Assembly (NCBI GenBank): GCA_902801625.1
Contig: CADCJI010000017.1
Coordinates: 1-64,000 of the forward strand
Direction of reading: 5' to 3'
Length of the DNA: 64,000 nucleotides
From: an uncultured Bacteroidia bacterium
Lineage (GTDB): Bacteria > Bacteroidota > Bacteroidia > Bacteroidales > F082
Positions 53,712-62,756 of the stretch are shown piece by piece. The position numbers and the translations under genes were made by a program. Under the pieces are notes generated by a model, which was given only the letters and a program-made list of their open reading frames with translations, was not told the origin of the DNA and made no database searches. Each line of letters begins with the position of its first letter. Position 1 is the first letter of the stretch.

Positions 53712-55063
53712 ATTCCGTATTCCTTTAGGCGGCGGTATAAGGTCGGACGGCTGATTTTCAATGCCTTGGCCACTAGGGTCAGGTTACCATTGTAGGTCTT
53801 CATCGCGTTGCGGATGACCTGTTCTTCAGCGCTTTCGAGGGTTTGGTTTTGCGGTTTTGGAGCTGTTTCATCCATCAGTTCAGAGGCTCGGAGTTGGAGG
53901 TCGACGGCGCGGATGAGTTCCGCTTCGGAATAGATAACCGCCTTCTCGATGCAGCCTTGCAGCTCTCGGATGTTGCCGCTCCAGCGGCAGCGTTTCAAGA
54001 GATTCATTGCCTCGTCGGAAAGGCCTTGTGCCTTACGGTGGTATTTCTCGGCATATTGCTTGACAAACATCTCTGCCAAGGTGACGATTTCGTCGGGACG
54101 CTCGCGCAAAGGCGGCAGGTGCAGCGTGACCGTGTTGATGCGGTAGAACAAGTCTTCGCGGAAGCGCCCTTCCTTGACCATCCTAGCCAAGTCCATGTTG
54201 GTGGCACAAATCAGGCGGATGTTGATGGGGATGGATTTCGTGTCGCCCACCTTGGTGATGCTGCGGTTTTGGATGACTCGCAACAGTTTGGCTTGCTGTG
54301 CCAGCGGCACATTGCCGATCTCGTCAAGAAACAGTGTGGTGCCGTTGGCCTGCTCAAACTTGCCGATATGGTCGGCATGGGCGTCGGTGAAGGCACCTTT
54401 CACGTGGCCGAACATCTCGCTCTCAAACAAGGTATCCGTGATGGCACCAATATCCACGCCCACCATCGGCTTGGTGGCGCGATTGGAAAGTCGGTGTATC
54501 TCATTGGCCAGCACATCCTTACCCGTGCCGTTCTCGCCCGTGATGAGCACGGTGGCATCGGTGGGAGCCACTTTCTCCACCATCGCGCGCAATTGCCGCA
54601 TTGCTTCGCTCTCACCCCAACGCATTGTCGGCGTGGCATTCGTGTAGGGTGGACGCATGCGATGTGTTCCTACACGATGTTTCTTGCAAGCCTCTTCGAG
54701 TGTGGCGAGTAGTTTGGCATTGTCCCAAGGTTTCACCACGAAGTCGAAGGCACCCCGTTTCATGCCTTCCACGGCGAGGGCGATGTCGGCGTAGGCCGTG
54801 AACAGCACCACCTCCACCTCGGGGAAGTCGCGCTTCAGTTCGGAGAGCCAAAAGAGGCCTTCGTTGCCCGTGTTGATGTCGGTCTCGAAGTTCATATCGA
54901 GCAGCACCACGTCAGGCTTGAAGGTTCGCATGGTCTCCATCAGCACCTTGGGAGAGGCGATGAGTTCCACCTCGGCGAAGCGCATGGGCAGCAATATCTT
55001 CAGTGCCGACCGGATGCCGGCGTTGTCGTCGACGACTAGGATTTTGGATTTGAGTTTGGACAT
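53708..55063 (-). CDS. NtrC-family sigma-54-dependent response regulator
   Basis: 451 residues. Receiver domain (1-120) with phospho-acceptor Asp56 in DVVLLDMNFETD. AAA+ domain (about 145-370) with P-loop ITGENGTGKDVLAN, the sigma-54 contact loop as GAFTDA (usual GAFTGA), and Walker B LFLDEIGN. Fis-type helix-turn-helix at the C-terminus (NLTLVAKALKISRPTLYRRL). It should activate sigma-54 promoters after phosphorylation by the kinase encoded just behind it. The FtsX-type permease genes upstream, one with a sigma-54 site, are its likely targets. Confidence 0.94.
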   Translation of the reverse strand: MSKLKSKILVVDDNAGIRSALKILLPMRFAEVELIASPKVLMETMRTFKPDVVLLDMNFETDINTGNEGLFWLSELKRDFPEVEVVLFTAYADIALAVEGMKRGAFDFVVKPWDNAKLLATLEEACKKHRVGTHRMRPPYTNATPTMRWGESEAMRQLRAMVEKVAPTDATVLITGENGTGKDVLANEIHRLSNRATKPMVGVDIGAITDTLFESEMFGHVKGAFTDAHADHIGKFEQANGTTLFLDEIGNVPLAQQAKLLRVIQNRSITKVGDTKSIPINIRLICATNMDLARMVKEGRFREDLFYRINTVTLHLPPLRERPDEIVTLAEMFVKQYAEKYHRKAQGLSDEAMNLLKRCRWSGNIRELQGCIEKAVIYSEAELIRAVDLQLRASELMDETAPKPQNQTLESAEEQVIRNAMKTYNGNLTLVAKALKISRPTLYRRLKEYGI

Positions 55064-55075
55064 AGCTATTATACT

Positions 55076-56281
55076 TTATAATGAAACAAGCCAGTCGGCC
55101 AAATTGATGATTCGGATACCCTCGTATTGGAATTCCTTCTGACGGGTTCTTGCCAGGAGTATTTTTGGATAGGCATCTTTGATTTTTAAAAGCGCCGAGA
55201 CTTCGCGTTTAAACGTTTCTTCATTTGTTATATCGTCCGCCACCTGAAAATAGATTTTCTCGTTTTGTTTCATGGCAACAAAATCTATCTCACCGTTGTA
55301 CAAAGTCCCAACATAAACCTCATAACCACGTCGTAAAAGTTCCACAGCCACTATATTCTCAATGACTCGACCAATGTTGAGGTTCTTGGTTCCGAGTCTT
55401 GCATATTTAAATGAATGATCCGAAAGATAGTACTTGTCATCGGTTGTGAGATACCTTTTCCCACTGATGTCGTAACGGCGGATACGATAAAAGGCAAAAG
55501 CATTGCAGAGATAATCAATGTATTTCCCGACAGTCTTGTCGTTCGTCTTGATTTTATTTGAAGTCAAAGTGTCGGATATTTTCCTAACCGATGTGATGTT
55601 GCCGATATTATCCATCAGAAAATCAACGAGTTTATTGAGCAAGTTCACATTCCTAATTTTATATCTTCTGATAATGTCACGGACAATAAGGGCATTGAAT
55701 ACCTCATCGTTGATATAAGAGTATTTCTCCTTGGTGGTCGTGTAAAGATAAGAGCCAGGCATGCCTCCTTCCTCAAGATATGAATCAAATGCAGAGTTGT
55801 AATCTGTAGATTGATAATACCTTACATATTCATTAAATGAAAATGGAAAGAGTTTCAACTCGAAAGTTCTTCCGGTAAACAAAGTCGCCAAATCGCTGCT
55901 TAACAGAAAAGCGTTGGAGCCAGTAACAAAGATATTGTATTTTTCGGAAGCATGCAGGCTGTTGACCGCTTTCTCAAAACTCTCACACATCTGGATTTCG
56001 TCAATCATAACATAATTGTCTTTCCCTTCCTGATAGGACTCTTCAATGAAATCATGAAGATTATGGTATTCCAGCAATGGTTCGAACTTCAGCAGGTTGA
56101 AATCAACATGAATGATATTGACGTTGTTTTCTACCGATTCTATCTTTTTGGCAAACATCTCAAGCAGTTTCGATTTTCCACTTCTTCGAACTCCTGTAAT
56201 AACCTTTATGTCTGGAGTGTTTTTCGTATCCTCCAACTGTTCAAGGTAATTATCTCTTTCTATTAACTTTATGTTAACCAT
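55076..56281 (-). CDS. DUF4143-type AAA ATPase, inserted before the NtrC-type regulator gene
   Basis: 401 residues from the ATG at 56281. Earlier starts would lie in or before the -7 box. P-loop TGVRRSGKSKLL, Walker B YVMIDEIQMCE, sensor region FVTGSNAFLLSSDL, then a winged helix and a DUF4143 end. The nuclease-like site reads EIDFVAMKQNEKIYFQVADD, without the usual ExK. The gene sits 12 nt upstream of the response-regulator gene, but it has its own promoter and a different composition, so it is probably an insertion. Confidence 0.88.
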   Translation of the reverse strand: MVNIKLIERDNYLEQLEDTKNTPDIKVITGVRRSGKSKLLEMFAKKIESVENNVNIIHVDFNLLKFEPLLEYHNLHDFIEESYQEGKDNYVMIDEIQMCESFEKAVNSLHASEKYNIFVTGSNAFLLSSDLATLFTGRTFELKLFPFSFNEYVRYYQSTDYNSAFDSYLEEGGMPGSYLYTTTKEKYSYINDEVFNALIVRDIIRRYKIRNVNLLNKLVDFLMDNIGNITSVRKISDTLTSNKIKTNDKTVGKYIDYLCNAFAFYRIRRYDISGKRYLTTDDKYYLSDHSFKYARLGTKNLNIGRVIENIVAVELLRRGYEVYVGTLYNGEIDFVAMKQNEKIYFQVADDITNEETFKREVSALLKIKDAYPKILLARTRQKEFQYEGIRIINLADWLVSL

Positions 56282-56299
56282 AACTTTACACATTTCTAT

Positions 56300-56332
56300 T
56301 TCGCAAAAATACAACTTTTTTGATTTTGCGAA
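56300..56332 (-). promoter_or_regulatory. Promoter and inverted repeat for the 56281 ATPase gene
   Basis: TATTTTTG (56304-56311 on the minus strand) lies within the left arm of an inverted repeat, TTCGCAAAA (56300-56308) and TTTTGCGAA (56324-56332), with 15 nt between the arms. A regulator binding there would block transcription. Confidence 0.5.
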
Positions 56333-56379
56333 GTAAAAAAATGTATTTTTCTATTACCGAAAAAACATAATTTGCAGTT

Positions 56380-58701
56380 TCATTCCTTTTTCAATGCCTC
56401 CGCAGGATTCGTTCGCGCGGCCTTCAAGGTCTGCCAAAGCACCGAGAGGAAGGCCATCGCGAGGGAAATGGCCACGGCGACGACGAAAATCCAGCCGTAG
56501 TTTTCGAGTTTGACGATGAAGCCTTCAAGATAGCGTTGCGCCGCCCACACCGCTAACGGGACGGCGATGACGCAAGCCATAGCCACCAAAACCATATATT
56601 CCTTCACGGTGCGCCACGTCTCGCTCTCGACGGTACCGCCAAACACCTTGTGCACAGCAATGTTCTTGGCGTTCTCGCCTGCGTAATAGGTGCTCATGGC
56701 GATAAGGCCAAGCAGAGAGATCAGCACGGCAAGCAGCATAAAAATCTCCAAAAGACGCATATTATTCTTGGCGGGCTTGAGCGCATCGCGGTAGAAATCG
56801 TCAATGAAACCATCGACAAAAGGATCCACAAATTCACCATTGCGCCATTCATCGACCACCTCGTGGATGGCTTTTCTCGCTTCCGCATGATCACCTATAA
56901 TTTCCATCACAAAACCGCCATATTTGATGTCATCGGCTTTCATAATACTGATAATCTGATAATCTTCGTCACCCACATTGCTTGTTGTCACTGGGAAATC
57001 ACGAATCACACCAGCCACTTGGTCGCAGTTGGTCGTCCTTTCCCTTAAAACATTGATTTCGTGATTCTCATCGGTAAGTCCTGTGGCGGCAAAGGCCCGC
57101 TCGCCAAACCACACAGTATTGTAAAGCGGAGTCTGATAATCTTTAAGAATTTCAAAGTCAAGCATTTGGAAAGCAACGGTATCCATCATCAAATGCCGAT
57201 ACAAGATATTCTGTCCGTCACGAGTGAGGCTGTATTGTCCACCAATCATACACCCCGGCACGCCCCTACTTCGGCCAATCCGCTTCACACAAGGCAATTC
57301 TTCAAGTTTGTCAAACAAATCGGATTGCGGTTCGGAGGCGAACACCACCAAATAGTATTTGTCTTGGGTATTGCAGTTTTTCGGGCGGTTCAGCGAGGTG
57401 CGGTATTGCGCCTCCATCACAATGGCCATTGCAACGAGAAAAACCGCTAAAGTGCTTTGGATGACGATGAATACCTTATTGAACACCATTTTCGTATTGC
57501 GGCGGTAGGTACCTTTCACCACATCCATCGGCTGCACGCGACTGGCAAACACGGCAGGAATAATGCCATTGAGCACGCCAACAACCACAACAACGCCTAA
57601 ATAAGCCGCAAGGTACATAGGTTTCATCTGAATGGCAATCGGCACATCAGGGCTGTTGAGCAAGGCGTTGACTGACGGTGCCAACAAGTATGCTAACAAC
57701 AAGCCAAAGCCAAAACAAACTGCCGTAAATACCAATGATTCAGCGATATACTTCCAAATGATTTCGCCTTTCTGCGCTCCGAGCAAACGGCGGGTGGCCA
57801 TCTCCTTGGCGCGCTTTCCCGTGAGGGCAAACGAAAGGTTGATATAGTTGAACACCGCCGAAAGCAACAACAACAGCCCGACGAGGGCCAAGAGTTTCAG
57901 TGTATTGAGGTCGCCATGTTTTAATTGGTCATTCGGCCCCCCAAAATCCTTGAAAAACAGGTGGTCGAAGCGGGTCATGTCCAAGCGTTCGAAGAAAGCC
58001 TGACCGTACATATCGGGATAAATCTCTTTGCACAACTGCTCCACTTTATCGTAAATCACCTTGGGGTCGGAACCTTTTGTAAATTTGACAAAAGGTATGG
58101 TTGAGCCATAACGGTCGTAAGGTTCATCCCATGTGGACTTATTGAGAAAGTCGTGTTCATTGACAATCACATCCGTAGGAGCGAACACCGTGTTACGGAA
58201 GTCTTCAATAATTCCGACAACCATATATTTATTGATGATAAAATCTAAGGTCTGACCGACTTTGATACCATGCTTCCGTGCAAAGCTCTCGCTGACAATG
58301 ACATTCCCTGGTACTTCGATACCTTCAGGGCCGCCTTCAATAAACTTGAGATAAGGAAACATCGTGAAGAAATCCTTGCTGACAGCAGTCATTTCGGCTT
58401 CAACCTCTTCATTGCCAAACATGATTGACGGAGGATTGGCCTCGATGCAATACCGCACAGCGAGTTCCACTTCGGGCACCCGGTCCGTTACCTCATTTAC
58501 GAATGCATACGTCAAGCCGAGATAACCTGGCATACCGAAGCAGTAGATGTTCTTTCGGTCAGGGCTTTCGCGCGTGATGCTGTACTGCTGCCACGCATAA
58601 CTGCCGATGATGATGACAAAGGCGAGGCTGACGGCAAGGCCGATGGCCTCGATGATGGTGTAAAGTTTGTTTCTTGAGAGGAATTTGATGTAACTTGACA
58701 T
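56380..58701 (-). CDS. FtsX/MacB-type ABC transporter permease (paralogue 1)
   Basis: 773 residues. N-terminal TM helix (about 14-34), a periplasmic MacB-like domain (about 45-265), TM2 at about 268-284 (TLKLLALVGLLLLLSA), the FtsX block with GKRAKEMATRRLLGAQKGEI, a second periplasmic domain and three C-terminal helices ending SVLWQTLKAARTNPAEALKKE. Eight helices in all. It moves no substrate by itself; such proteins couple cytosolic ATPases to periplasmic work. The matching ATPase (MacB/LolD type) is not in the window. It is the last of three tandem paralogues. Confidence 0.92.
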   Translation of the reverse strand: MSSYIKFLSRNKLYTIIEAIGLAVSLAFVIIIGSYAWQQYSITRESPDRKNIYCFGMPGYLGLTYAFVNEVTDRVPEVELAVRYCIEANPPSIMFGNEEVEAEMTAVSKDFFTMFPYLKFIEGGPEGIEVPGNVIVSESFARKHGIKVGQTLDFIINKYMVVGIIEDFRNTVFAPTDVIVNEHDFLNKSTWDEPYDRYGSTIPFVKFTKGSDPKVIYDKVEQLCKEIYPDMYGQAFFERLDMTRFDHLFFKDFGGPNDQLKHGDLNTLKLLALVGLLLLLSAVFNYINLSFALTGKRAKEMATRRLLGAQKGEIIWKYIAESLVFTAVCFGFGLLLAYLLAPSVNALLNSPDVPIAIQMKPMYLAAYLGVVVVVGVLNGIIPAVFASRVQPMDVVKGTYRRNTKMVFNKVFIVIQSTLAVFLVAMAIVMEAQYRTSLNRPKNCNTQDKYYLVVFASEPQSDLFDKLEELPCVKRIGRSRGVPGCMIGGQYSLTRDGQNILYRHLMMDTVAFQMLDFEILKDYQTPLYNTVWFGERAFAATGLTDENHEINVLRERTTNCDQVAGVIRDFPVTTSNVGDEDYQIISIMKADDIKYGGFVMEIIGDHAEARKAIHEVVDEWRNGEFVDPFVDGFIDDFYRDALKPAKNNMRLLEIFMLLAVLISLLGLIAMSTYYAGENAKNIAVHKVFGGTVESETWRTVKEYMVLVAMACVIAVPLAVWAAQRYLEGFIVKLENYGWIFVVAVAISLAMAFLSVLWQTLKAARTNPAEALKKE

Positions 58702-58741
58702 ATTGTTGAATTGTTGAATTGTTTAACTGTTGAATTGTTTT
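58702..58741 (-). repeat. AACAATTC word repeat before permease 1
   Basis: On the minus strand the words AACAATTC, AACAGTTA, AACAATTC, AACAATTC, AACAAT run into the ATG at 58701. Period 8 nt. Confidence 0.75.
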
Positions 58742-58812
58742 TGAAACAAAACTTGCAAAACCGTCAAAACCTTTTTTCCACAGGGAAAGTCGCCAACTGG
58801 CTCCTTTCCGGC

Positions 58813-58829
58813 GGCGAGGCAGTTGCCAA
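58813..58829 (-). promoter_or_regulatory. Weak sigma-54-like site before permease 1
   Basis: TTGGCAACTGCCTCGCC on the minus strand has GG and GC at the 12-nt spacing of -24/-12 elements, but other consensus bases differ, and it lies about 115 nt from the ATG. Low confidence. Confidence 0.25.
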
Positions 58830-58886
58830 GCCGCATCCGTTCATTATTGAAGTTTTGCATTGTTTTGTGGGTTTTGTGATTAATAC

Positions 58887-61193
58887 TTATTCCTTCTTCA
58901 ACGCCTCCGCTGGATTCGTTCGTGCCGCCTTCAAGGTCTGCCAAAGCACCGAGAGGAAGGCCATCAACATGCCGAGGATGGCAGCCACAGCGATGATCCA
59001 ACCGTAATGCTCAATGCGATAGGCGAAACGATCCAAATAGCGGCCACAGAACCAAACGGCAAGCGGGATGCCGATAAGTGCCGCGATACCAACCAAAACC
59101 ATGTAGTCCTTCACCGTGCGCCACAACTCACGCTGGACGTTGCTGCCAAACACCTTGCGTACGGCAATGCTCTTGGTACTTTGCTCGCTGTAATAGGTGC
59201 TTATGGCCACGAGGCCGAGCAAGGAAATTAGCACAGAAAGCAACATGAACAGTTCCAGCAGGCGCATGGCCATTTTTGCAGGTTGCAGCAACAAATTGTT
59301 AAGGTCTTTCACATAGCCGTTTTGCGCTGGTTCCACGTAGGTGCCGTTCTTTTCCTCGGAATAGTCGGCGTAGGCTTGCATAATGGCTTTTTCGGTCTCT
59401 TTGTAATCACCTGAAACATCAATCATTACGCCATTACCCCAAATCAAGTCTTCCGCACGTGCAATGATGACCGCCGAAAACTGGTTGGGTTCAGAAGATG
59501 CCGCTGAGCGCGTCGGGATGTCCTCATAGATTCCGCCTACGGTCTCGGGGTTGCTGCCGTTGATATGCATGTTGCGTGTGTAATAATGTGCCGTTGAGTC
59601 GCTCAAAGCGAGTTTTTCAGCCAAAGTCCTTGACATCCATACCGAATTGGTACGCAGTCCGAAATCTTCAACGACCTGCAAATCAAGCATATTGAAATAT
59701 GTTTCGTCACATAAGATAAGTTGCATGTTCACCCTTTCGCCTTCGGGCGTGGTTACAGTGGTACCCATATTCATCTGCCCTGCAAAACCGCGACCGTAGC
59801 CCACCGCATTCACATTCGGGATCTTTTCCAAACGGTCGATGAGAGGCGCAATATCAGAATAATCTTTTACCCAGCATTGCAGCGAATACAATCCCTCTGA
59901 ACGCATGTTGGTGGGACGGTTCATCATGTGACGCATCTGTACCTCCATCAGAATCGCCATGGCAATCAAGACGATGGTGATGGTGTTTTGGAACACAATG
60001 AAAATCTTGCTGAACACTCTTTTGGTTTGAAGCCGATAGGTGCCACGCACCACGTCAATCGGTTCAAAACGCGAGGCAATGGCAGCAGGCGCGATGCCCG
60101 ACAACACGCCCAAAACGACGACGGTCAAGACATAGGCCGCCACAATGCCCACCGACCACTCGAAACGAATGGACACAAATTGCTCAAGCGAGCCGGCTGT
60201 ACCGCCCGAAACGCCTCTCAACAGGTCGTTCATCATCGGGAGCAAGGCGTAGGCCAGCAGAAACGCCAGCACGAAGCACACCGCCGTAAACGACACGAAT
60301 TCAGCGATATACTTCATCACGATTTCGCCTTTCGTGGCACCGTGAAGCCGCCTTGTGGCCATCTCCTTGGCGCGTTTTCCCGAAAGGGCCATGTTGAGGT
60401 TGATGTAGTTGAAAATGGCCGAAACGTCGTCATTGAAATAGAGTTCCGGCAAGTTGTAAATCGGCATAGCCTTCACAAAACCGCCACCATAATTGGGCAA
60501 TCCAACCTCCTCGACTTTCTTCGCAAACTGCTCACGGTCAGTGCCTTCGCTGACTTTCATCAAGGTCATATACTGCCCGATGGAACTGAATGGCTGTTGA
60601 GAGACATACATATCGTCGAACTCGGGGTTAAGCATCACCTCGGTGCGAGGCATCATCGAGTTTTTGGAGTCCTTGAAGACGCCGCAGACTGTGCTTTCGA
60701 TTTTGTCTTGTGTTAGATATTTGATTTTGAGCGGTTTGCCGACGGCGTCGCCGTTGAAGGCGCGGTTGGCAAGTGACTCAGACACGAGACAATGCCCTTT
60801 GAGACGGTACTCGTCCATGCTGCCTTCGAGCAAGGTCAGGCTTGGGAAAAGATCAAAAATTTCGGGGTCGGCCTCGGTGATGACGGCACTGACAGGCTGT
60901 TCGTCGCCGAAGGTGATATAGCCGTCATAGTCAGAGCCAGAAATGCGGGCCACAGTTTCGGCTTCGGGAAGTTTGTCCTCAAAAACGGCTTTATCCCACC
61001 ACGATAACGACATATAATCTTGGTTTCCAACGGCATAAACCCTATTTCGATAAGGGTTGCCGTAGGCCACGGAATACTGTTGATACACATAATTGCCAAT
61101 CAAGATGACGAAGGCAATGGAAACGATGAGACCGATGGCCTCGATGACGGTGTAGAGTTTGTTTCTTGATAGGAATTTGATGTAACTGCTCAT
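58887..61193 (-). CDS. FtsX/MacB-type permease (paralogue 2) lacking one membrane helix
   Basis: 768 residues, with N- and C-termini nearly identical to paralogue 1 (MSSYIKFLSRNKLYTVIEAIG; SVLWQTLKAARTNPAEALKK). The periplasmic domain is more diverged. At about residue 255 the sequence passes from PELYFNDD straight to VSAIFNYINLNMALSGKRAKE; the segment that forms TM2 in paralogue 1 (TLKLLALVGLLLLLSA) is absent. The frame is intact. With seven helices the second periplasmic domain would be on the wrong side, unless topology is restored otherwise. The gene follows a sigma-54-like promoter (61250-61266). Confidence 0.9.
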   Translation of the reverse strand: MSSYIKFLSRNKLYTVIEAIGLIVSIAFVILIGNYVYQQYSVAYGNPYRNRVYAVGNQDYMSLSWWDKAVFEDKLPEAETVARISGSDYDGYITFGDEQPVSAVITEADPEIFDLFPSLTLLEGSMDEYRLKGHCLVSESLANRAFNGDAVGKPLKIKYLTQDKIESTVCGVFKDSKNSMMPRTEVMLNPEFDDMYVSQQPFSSIGQYMTLMKVSEGTDREQFAKKVEEVGLPNYGGGFVKAMPIYNLPELYFNDDVSAIFNYINLNMALSGKRAKEMATRRLHGATKGEIVMKYIAEFVSFTAVCFVLAFLLAYALLPMMNDLLRGVSGGTAGSLEQFVSIRFEWSVGIVAAYVLTVVVLGVLSGIAPAAIASRFEPIDVVRGTYRLQTKRVFSKIFIVFQNTITIVLIAMAILMEVQMRHMMNRPTNMRSEGLYSLQCWVKDYSDIAPLIDRLEKIPNVNAVGYGRGFAGQMNMGTTVTTPEGERVNMQLILCDETYFNMLDLQVVEDFGLRTNSVWMSRTLAEKLALSDSTAHYYTRNMHINGSNPETVGGIYEDIPTRSAASSEPNQFSAVIIARAEDLIWGNGVMIDVSGDYKETEKAIMQAYADYSEEKNGTYVEPAQNGYVKDLNNLLLQPAKMAMRLLELFMLLSVLISLLGLVAISTYYSEQSTKSIAVRKVFGSNVQRELWRTVKDYMVLVGIAALIGIPLAVWFCGRYLDRFAYRIEHYGWIIAVAAILGMLMAFLSVLWQTLKAARTNPAEALKKE

Positions 61194-61240
61194 TTTGTTG
61201 GATTGTTGAATTGTTGATTGTTGAACTGTTTAATTGTTGT
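61194..61240 (-). repeat. AACAATTC-type word repeat before permease 2
   Basis: On the minus strand the words AACAATTA, AACAGTTC, AACAATC, AACAATTC, AACAATCC, AACAAA end at the ATG. The same words precede permease 1, so the leader was duplicated along with the gene or is shared by the family. Confidence 0.75.
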
Positions 61241-61249
61241 GTGTCGTAT

Positions 61250-61266
61250 GGCATAATCCGTGCCAA
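61250..61266 (-). promoter_or_regulatory. Sigma-54 promoter upstream of permease 2
   Basis: TTGGCACGGATTATGCC on the minus strand. The -24 half TTGGCACG is perfect and the -12 GC lies exactly 12 nt from the GG. The transcript would begin near 61239, about 46 nt before the permease ATG. An NtrC-type activator is encoded at 53708-55063. Confidence 0.65.
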
Positions 61267-61295
61267 AATCATAAAACAATACGAATCAACAAGAT

Positions 61296-61357
61296 ACACT
61301 TTTATCCTATTGTAAAAGTGTAAAGTTTCTTTACAGTGGGTGTAAAGAAACTTTACA
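61296..61357. terminator. Tandem hairpins behind the 62720 ATPase gene
   Basis: A 17-bp perfect inverted repeat TGTAAAGTTTCTTTACA (61319-61335) and TGTAAAGAAACTTTACA (61341-61357) with loop GTGGG starts 4 nt after the ATPase stop. A second hairpin ACACTTTTA/TAAAAGTGT (61296-61321) overlaps it. Four TGTAAAG half-sites could also be an operator for the sigma-54 promoter region beyond. Terminator function is inferred. Confidence 0.55.
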
Positions 61358-61361
61358 GTTC

Positions 61362-62720
61362 TTATTTCAATCCAGTAAGGTCAAATTGATATGTAAGCTC
61401 GTTGTTTTGTTCGTGCTGGAGAAACATCAACATATAAATGGGCAGATAAACCAGGCGATTTTTGATTTGGATGTTTTCTTGGCAGAAAACAAAAGCTTTT
61501 GGGATGGCATATTCTTCGTTGTCCATGATGTTGCTCAATGCCCGATGCCGCTCATAAGCCTTCCCCGACTTCACCTCGATGGGCAGCACTTCACCTTGAT
61601 ATTCCACGACAAAGTCGAGTTCGCCTTGTCTCTTGCTGTTGAAGTAGAAAAGGTCGTGATCGGTTGCGAAGTCATGGACATATAGTTCTTGTGCAACCAG
61701 ATTTTCAAAAGCCGCACCATAGTTGACATTTAGGCTGCTCAACAAACGGACTTGGATGTCGCCACCGTACATGGCAGCCAATAGCCCCACATCATTCAGA
61801 AACAGTTTGAAGAGGTTGCGTTGCTTGTTCAAAAGTAAAGGAATTATTGGTGCTTCAACATTATAGGTCGGAATAGCAACGCCAGCATCTTTCAGCCATA
61901 GGAAACCGCTCTCATATCTGGCAAAACGGGCTTTTTCGCTCAACTCCTTCAAAACAAAACGCTTGTTTTTGGCATTCAGTTCAGCTGGAATCAGGTTGTA
62001 TATCTCCTCAATCTGAAGTTTGCGTTCTTTTTCATACTTGGTAATGTCGCGTTTGTAAGTGCGGATGATGTCGCGCTGCTCGTTGAGTACACTGCGAAGA
62101 TTGTTGGTGTCCAAGTATTTCTGCACTGCCGATGGCATTCCACCGACAATCATATAAAGCGTGACCAGTTCCAACATCTTTTTGTGGATGAACTCATCAA
62201 CAGGGGATTGGTTTTCATAGCATTCCTTTAAATGCCCCATCACCTCTTCACCAACACCCAAAGCTTTAGCAAACTCTTCCAAGTCAAGCGGATACATCTC
62301 CAATTCACCCATATAACCCACGGGGACGCTGCGAAGGTCTTTCAGCTCAACGCCCAAGAGTGAGCCGCTCATGACATAGCGGTAACTACCCTCGTCCACG
62401 AGAAATTTGATGGCCGTCACCATCTCGTCACATTCCTGGACCTCGTCAAAAAAGATAAGGGTTTTGCCCGGCACTAGTTTCTTGCGAGTGAATGCTGAAA
62501 TGCGCATCAGCAATTCCGCTGCACTTTTAGGATGGCTGAACAGTTCCACCGCATCGGGTTGCTCAATGAAATTGATTTCAACCACTTGTTCAAAGACTTC
62601 TTTTCCGATTTTACGGACGGCAAAAGTCTTGCCCACTTGTCGCGCTCCAGTGACCAACAATGCCCGTTTTTCGTTAGTAAAAAACTCTCTCAAAAATTGA
62701 TATGCTTTCCTATTTATCAT
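61362..62720 (-). CDS. DUF4143-type AAA ATPase between permease genes
   Basis: 452 residues from the ATG at 62720; earlier starts precede the TATCTTTG box. P-loop TGARQVGKTFAVRKIG, Walker B LIFFDEVQECDEM, sensor YRYVMSGSLLGVE, winged helix, then DUF4143 with an intact nuclease-like core GELDFVVEYQGEVLPIEVKSG (D...E-x-K). It is inserted between two permease paralogues, with its own promoter and a hairpin at its end. The role of this family is unknown; it is common in accessory DNA of Bacteroidales. Confidence 0.9.
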   Translation of the reverse strand: MINRKAYQFLREFFTNEKRALLVTGARQVGKTFAVRKIGKEVFEQVVEINFIEQPDAVELFSHPKSAAELLMRISAFTRKKLVPGKTLIFFDEVQECDEMVTAIKFLVDEGSYRYVMSGSLLGVELKDLRSVPVGYMGELEMYPLDLEEFAKALGVGEEVMGHLKECYENQSPVDEFIHKKMLELVTLYMIVGGMPSAVQKYLDTNNLRSVLNEQRDIIRTYKRDITKYEKERKLQIEEIYNLIPAELNAKNKRFVLKELSEKARFARYESGFLWLKDAGVAIPTYNVEAPIIPLLLNKQRNLFKLFLNDVGLLAAMYGGDIQVRLLSSLNVNYGAAFENLVAQELYVHDFATDHDLFYFNSKRQGELDFVVEYQGEVLPIEVKSGKAYERHRALSNIMDNEEYAIPKAFVFCQENIQIKNRLVYLPIYMLMFLQHEQNNELTYQFDLTGLK

Positions 62721-62741
62721 AAAAACTTGTATTTCAGTGCG

Positions 62742-62749
62742 CAAAGATA
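62742..62749 (-). promoter_or_regulatory. Probable -7 box for the 62720 ATPase gene
   Basis: TATCTTTG on the minus strand, 22 nt before the ATG at 62720. A possible TTTG lies at 62772-62775. Confidence 0.5.
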
Positions 62750-62756
62750 ACAATTT

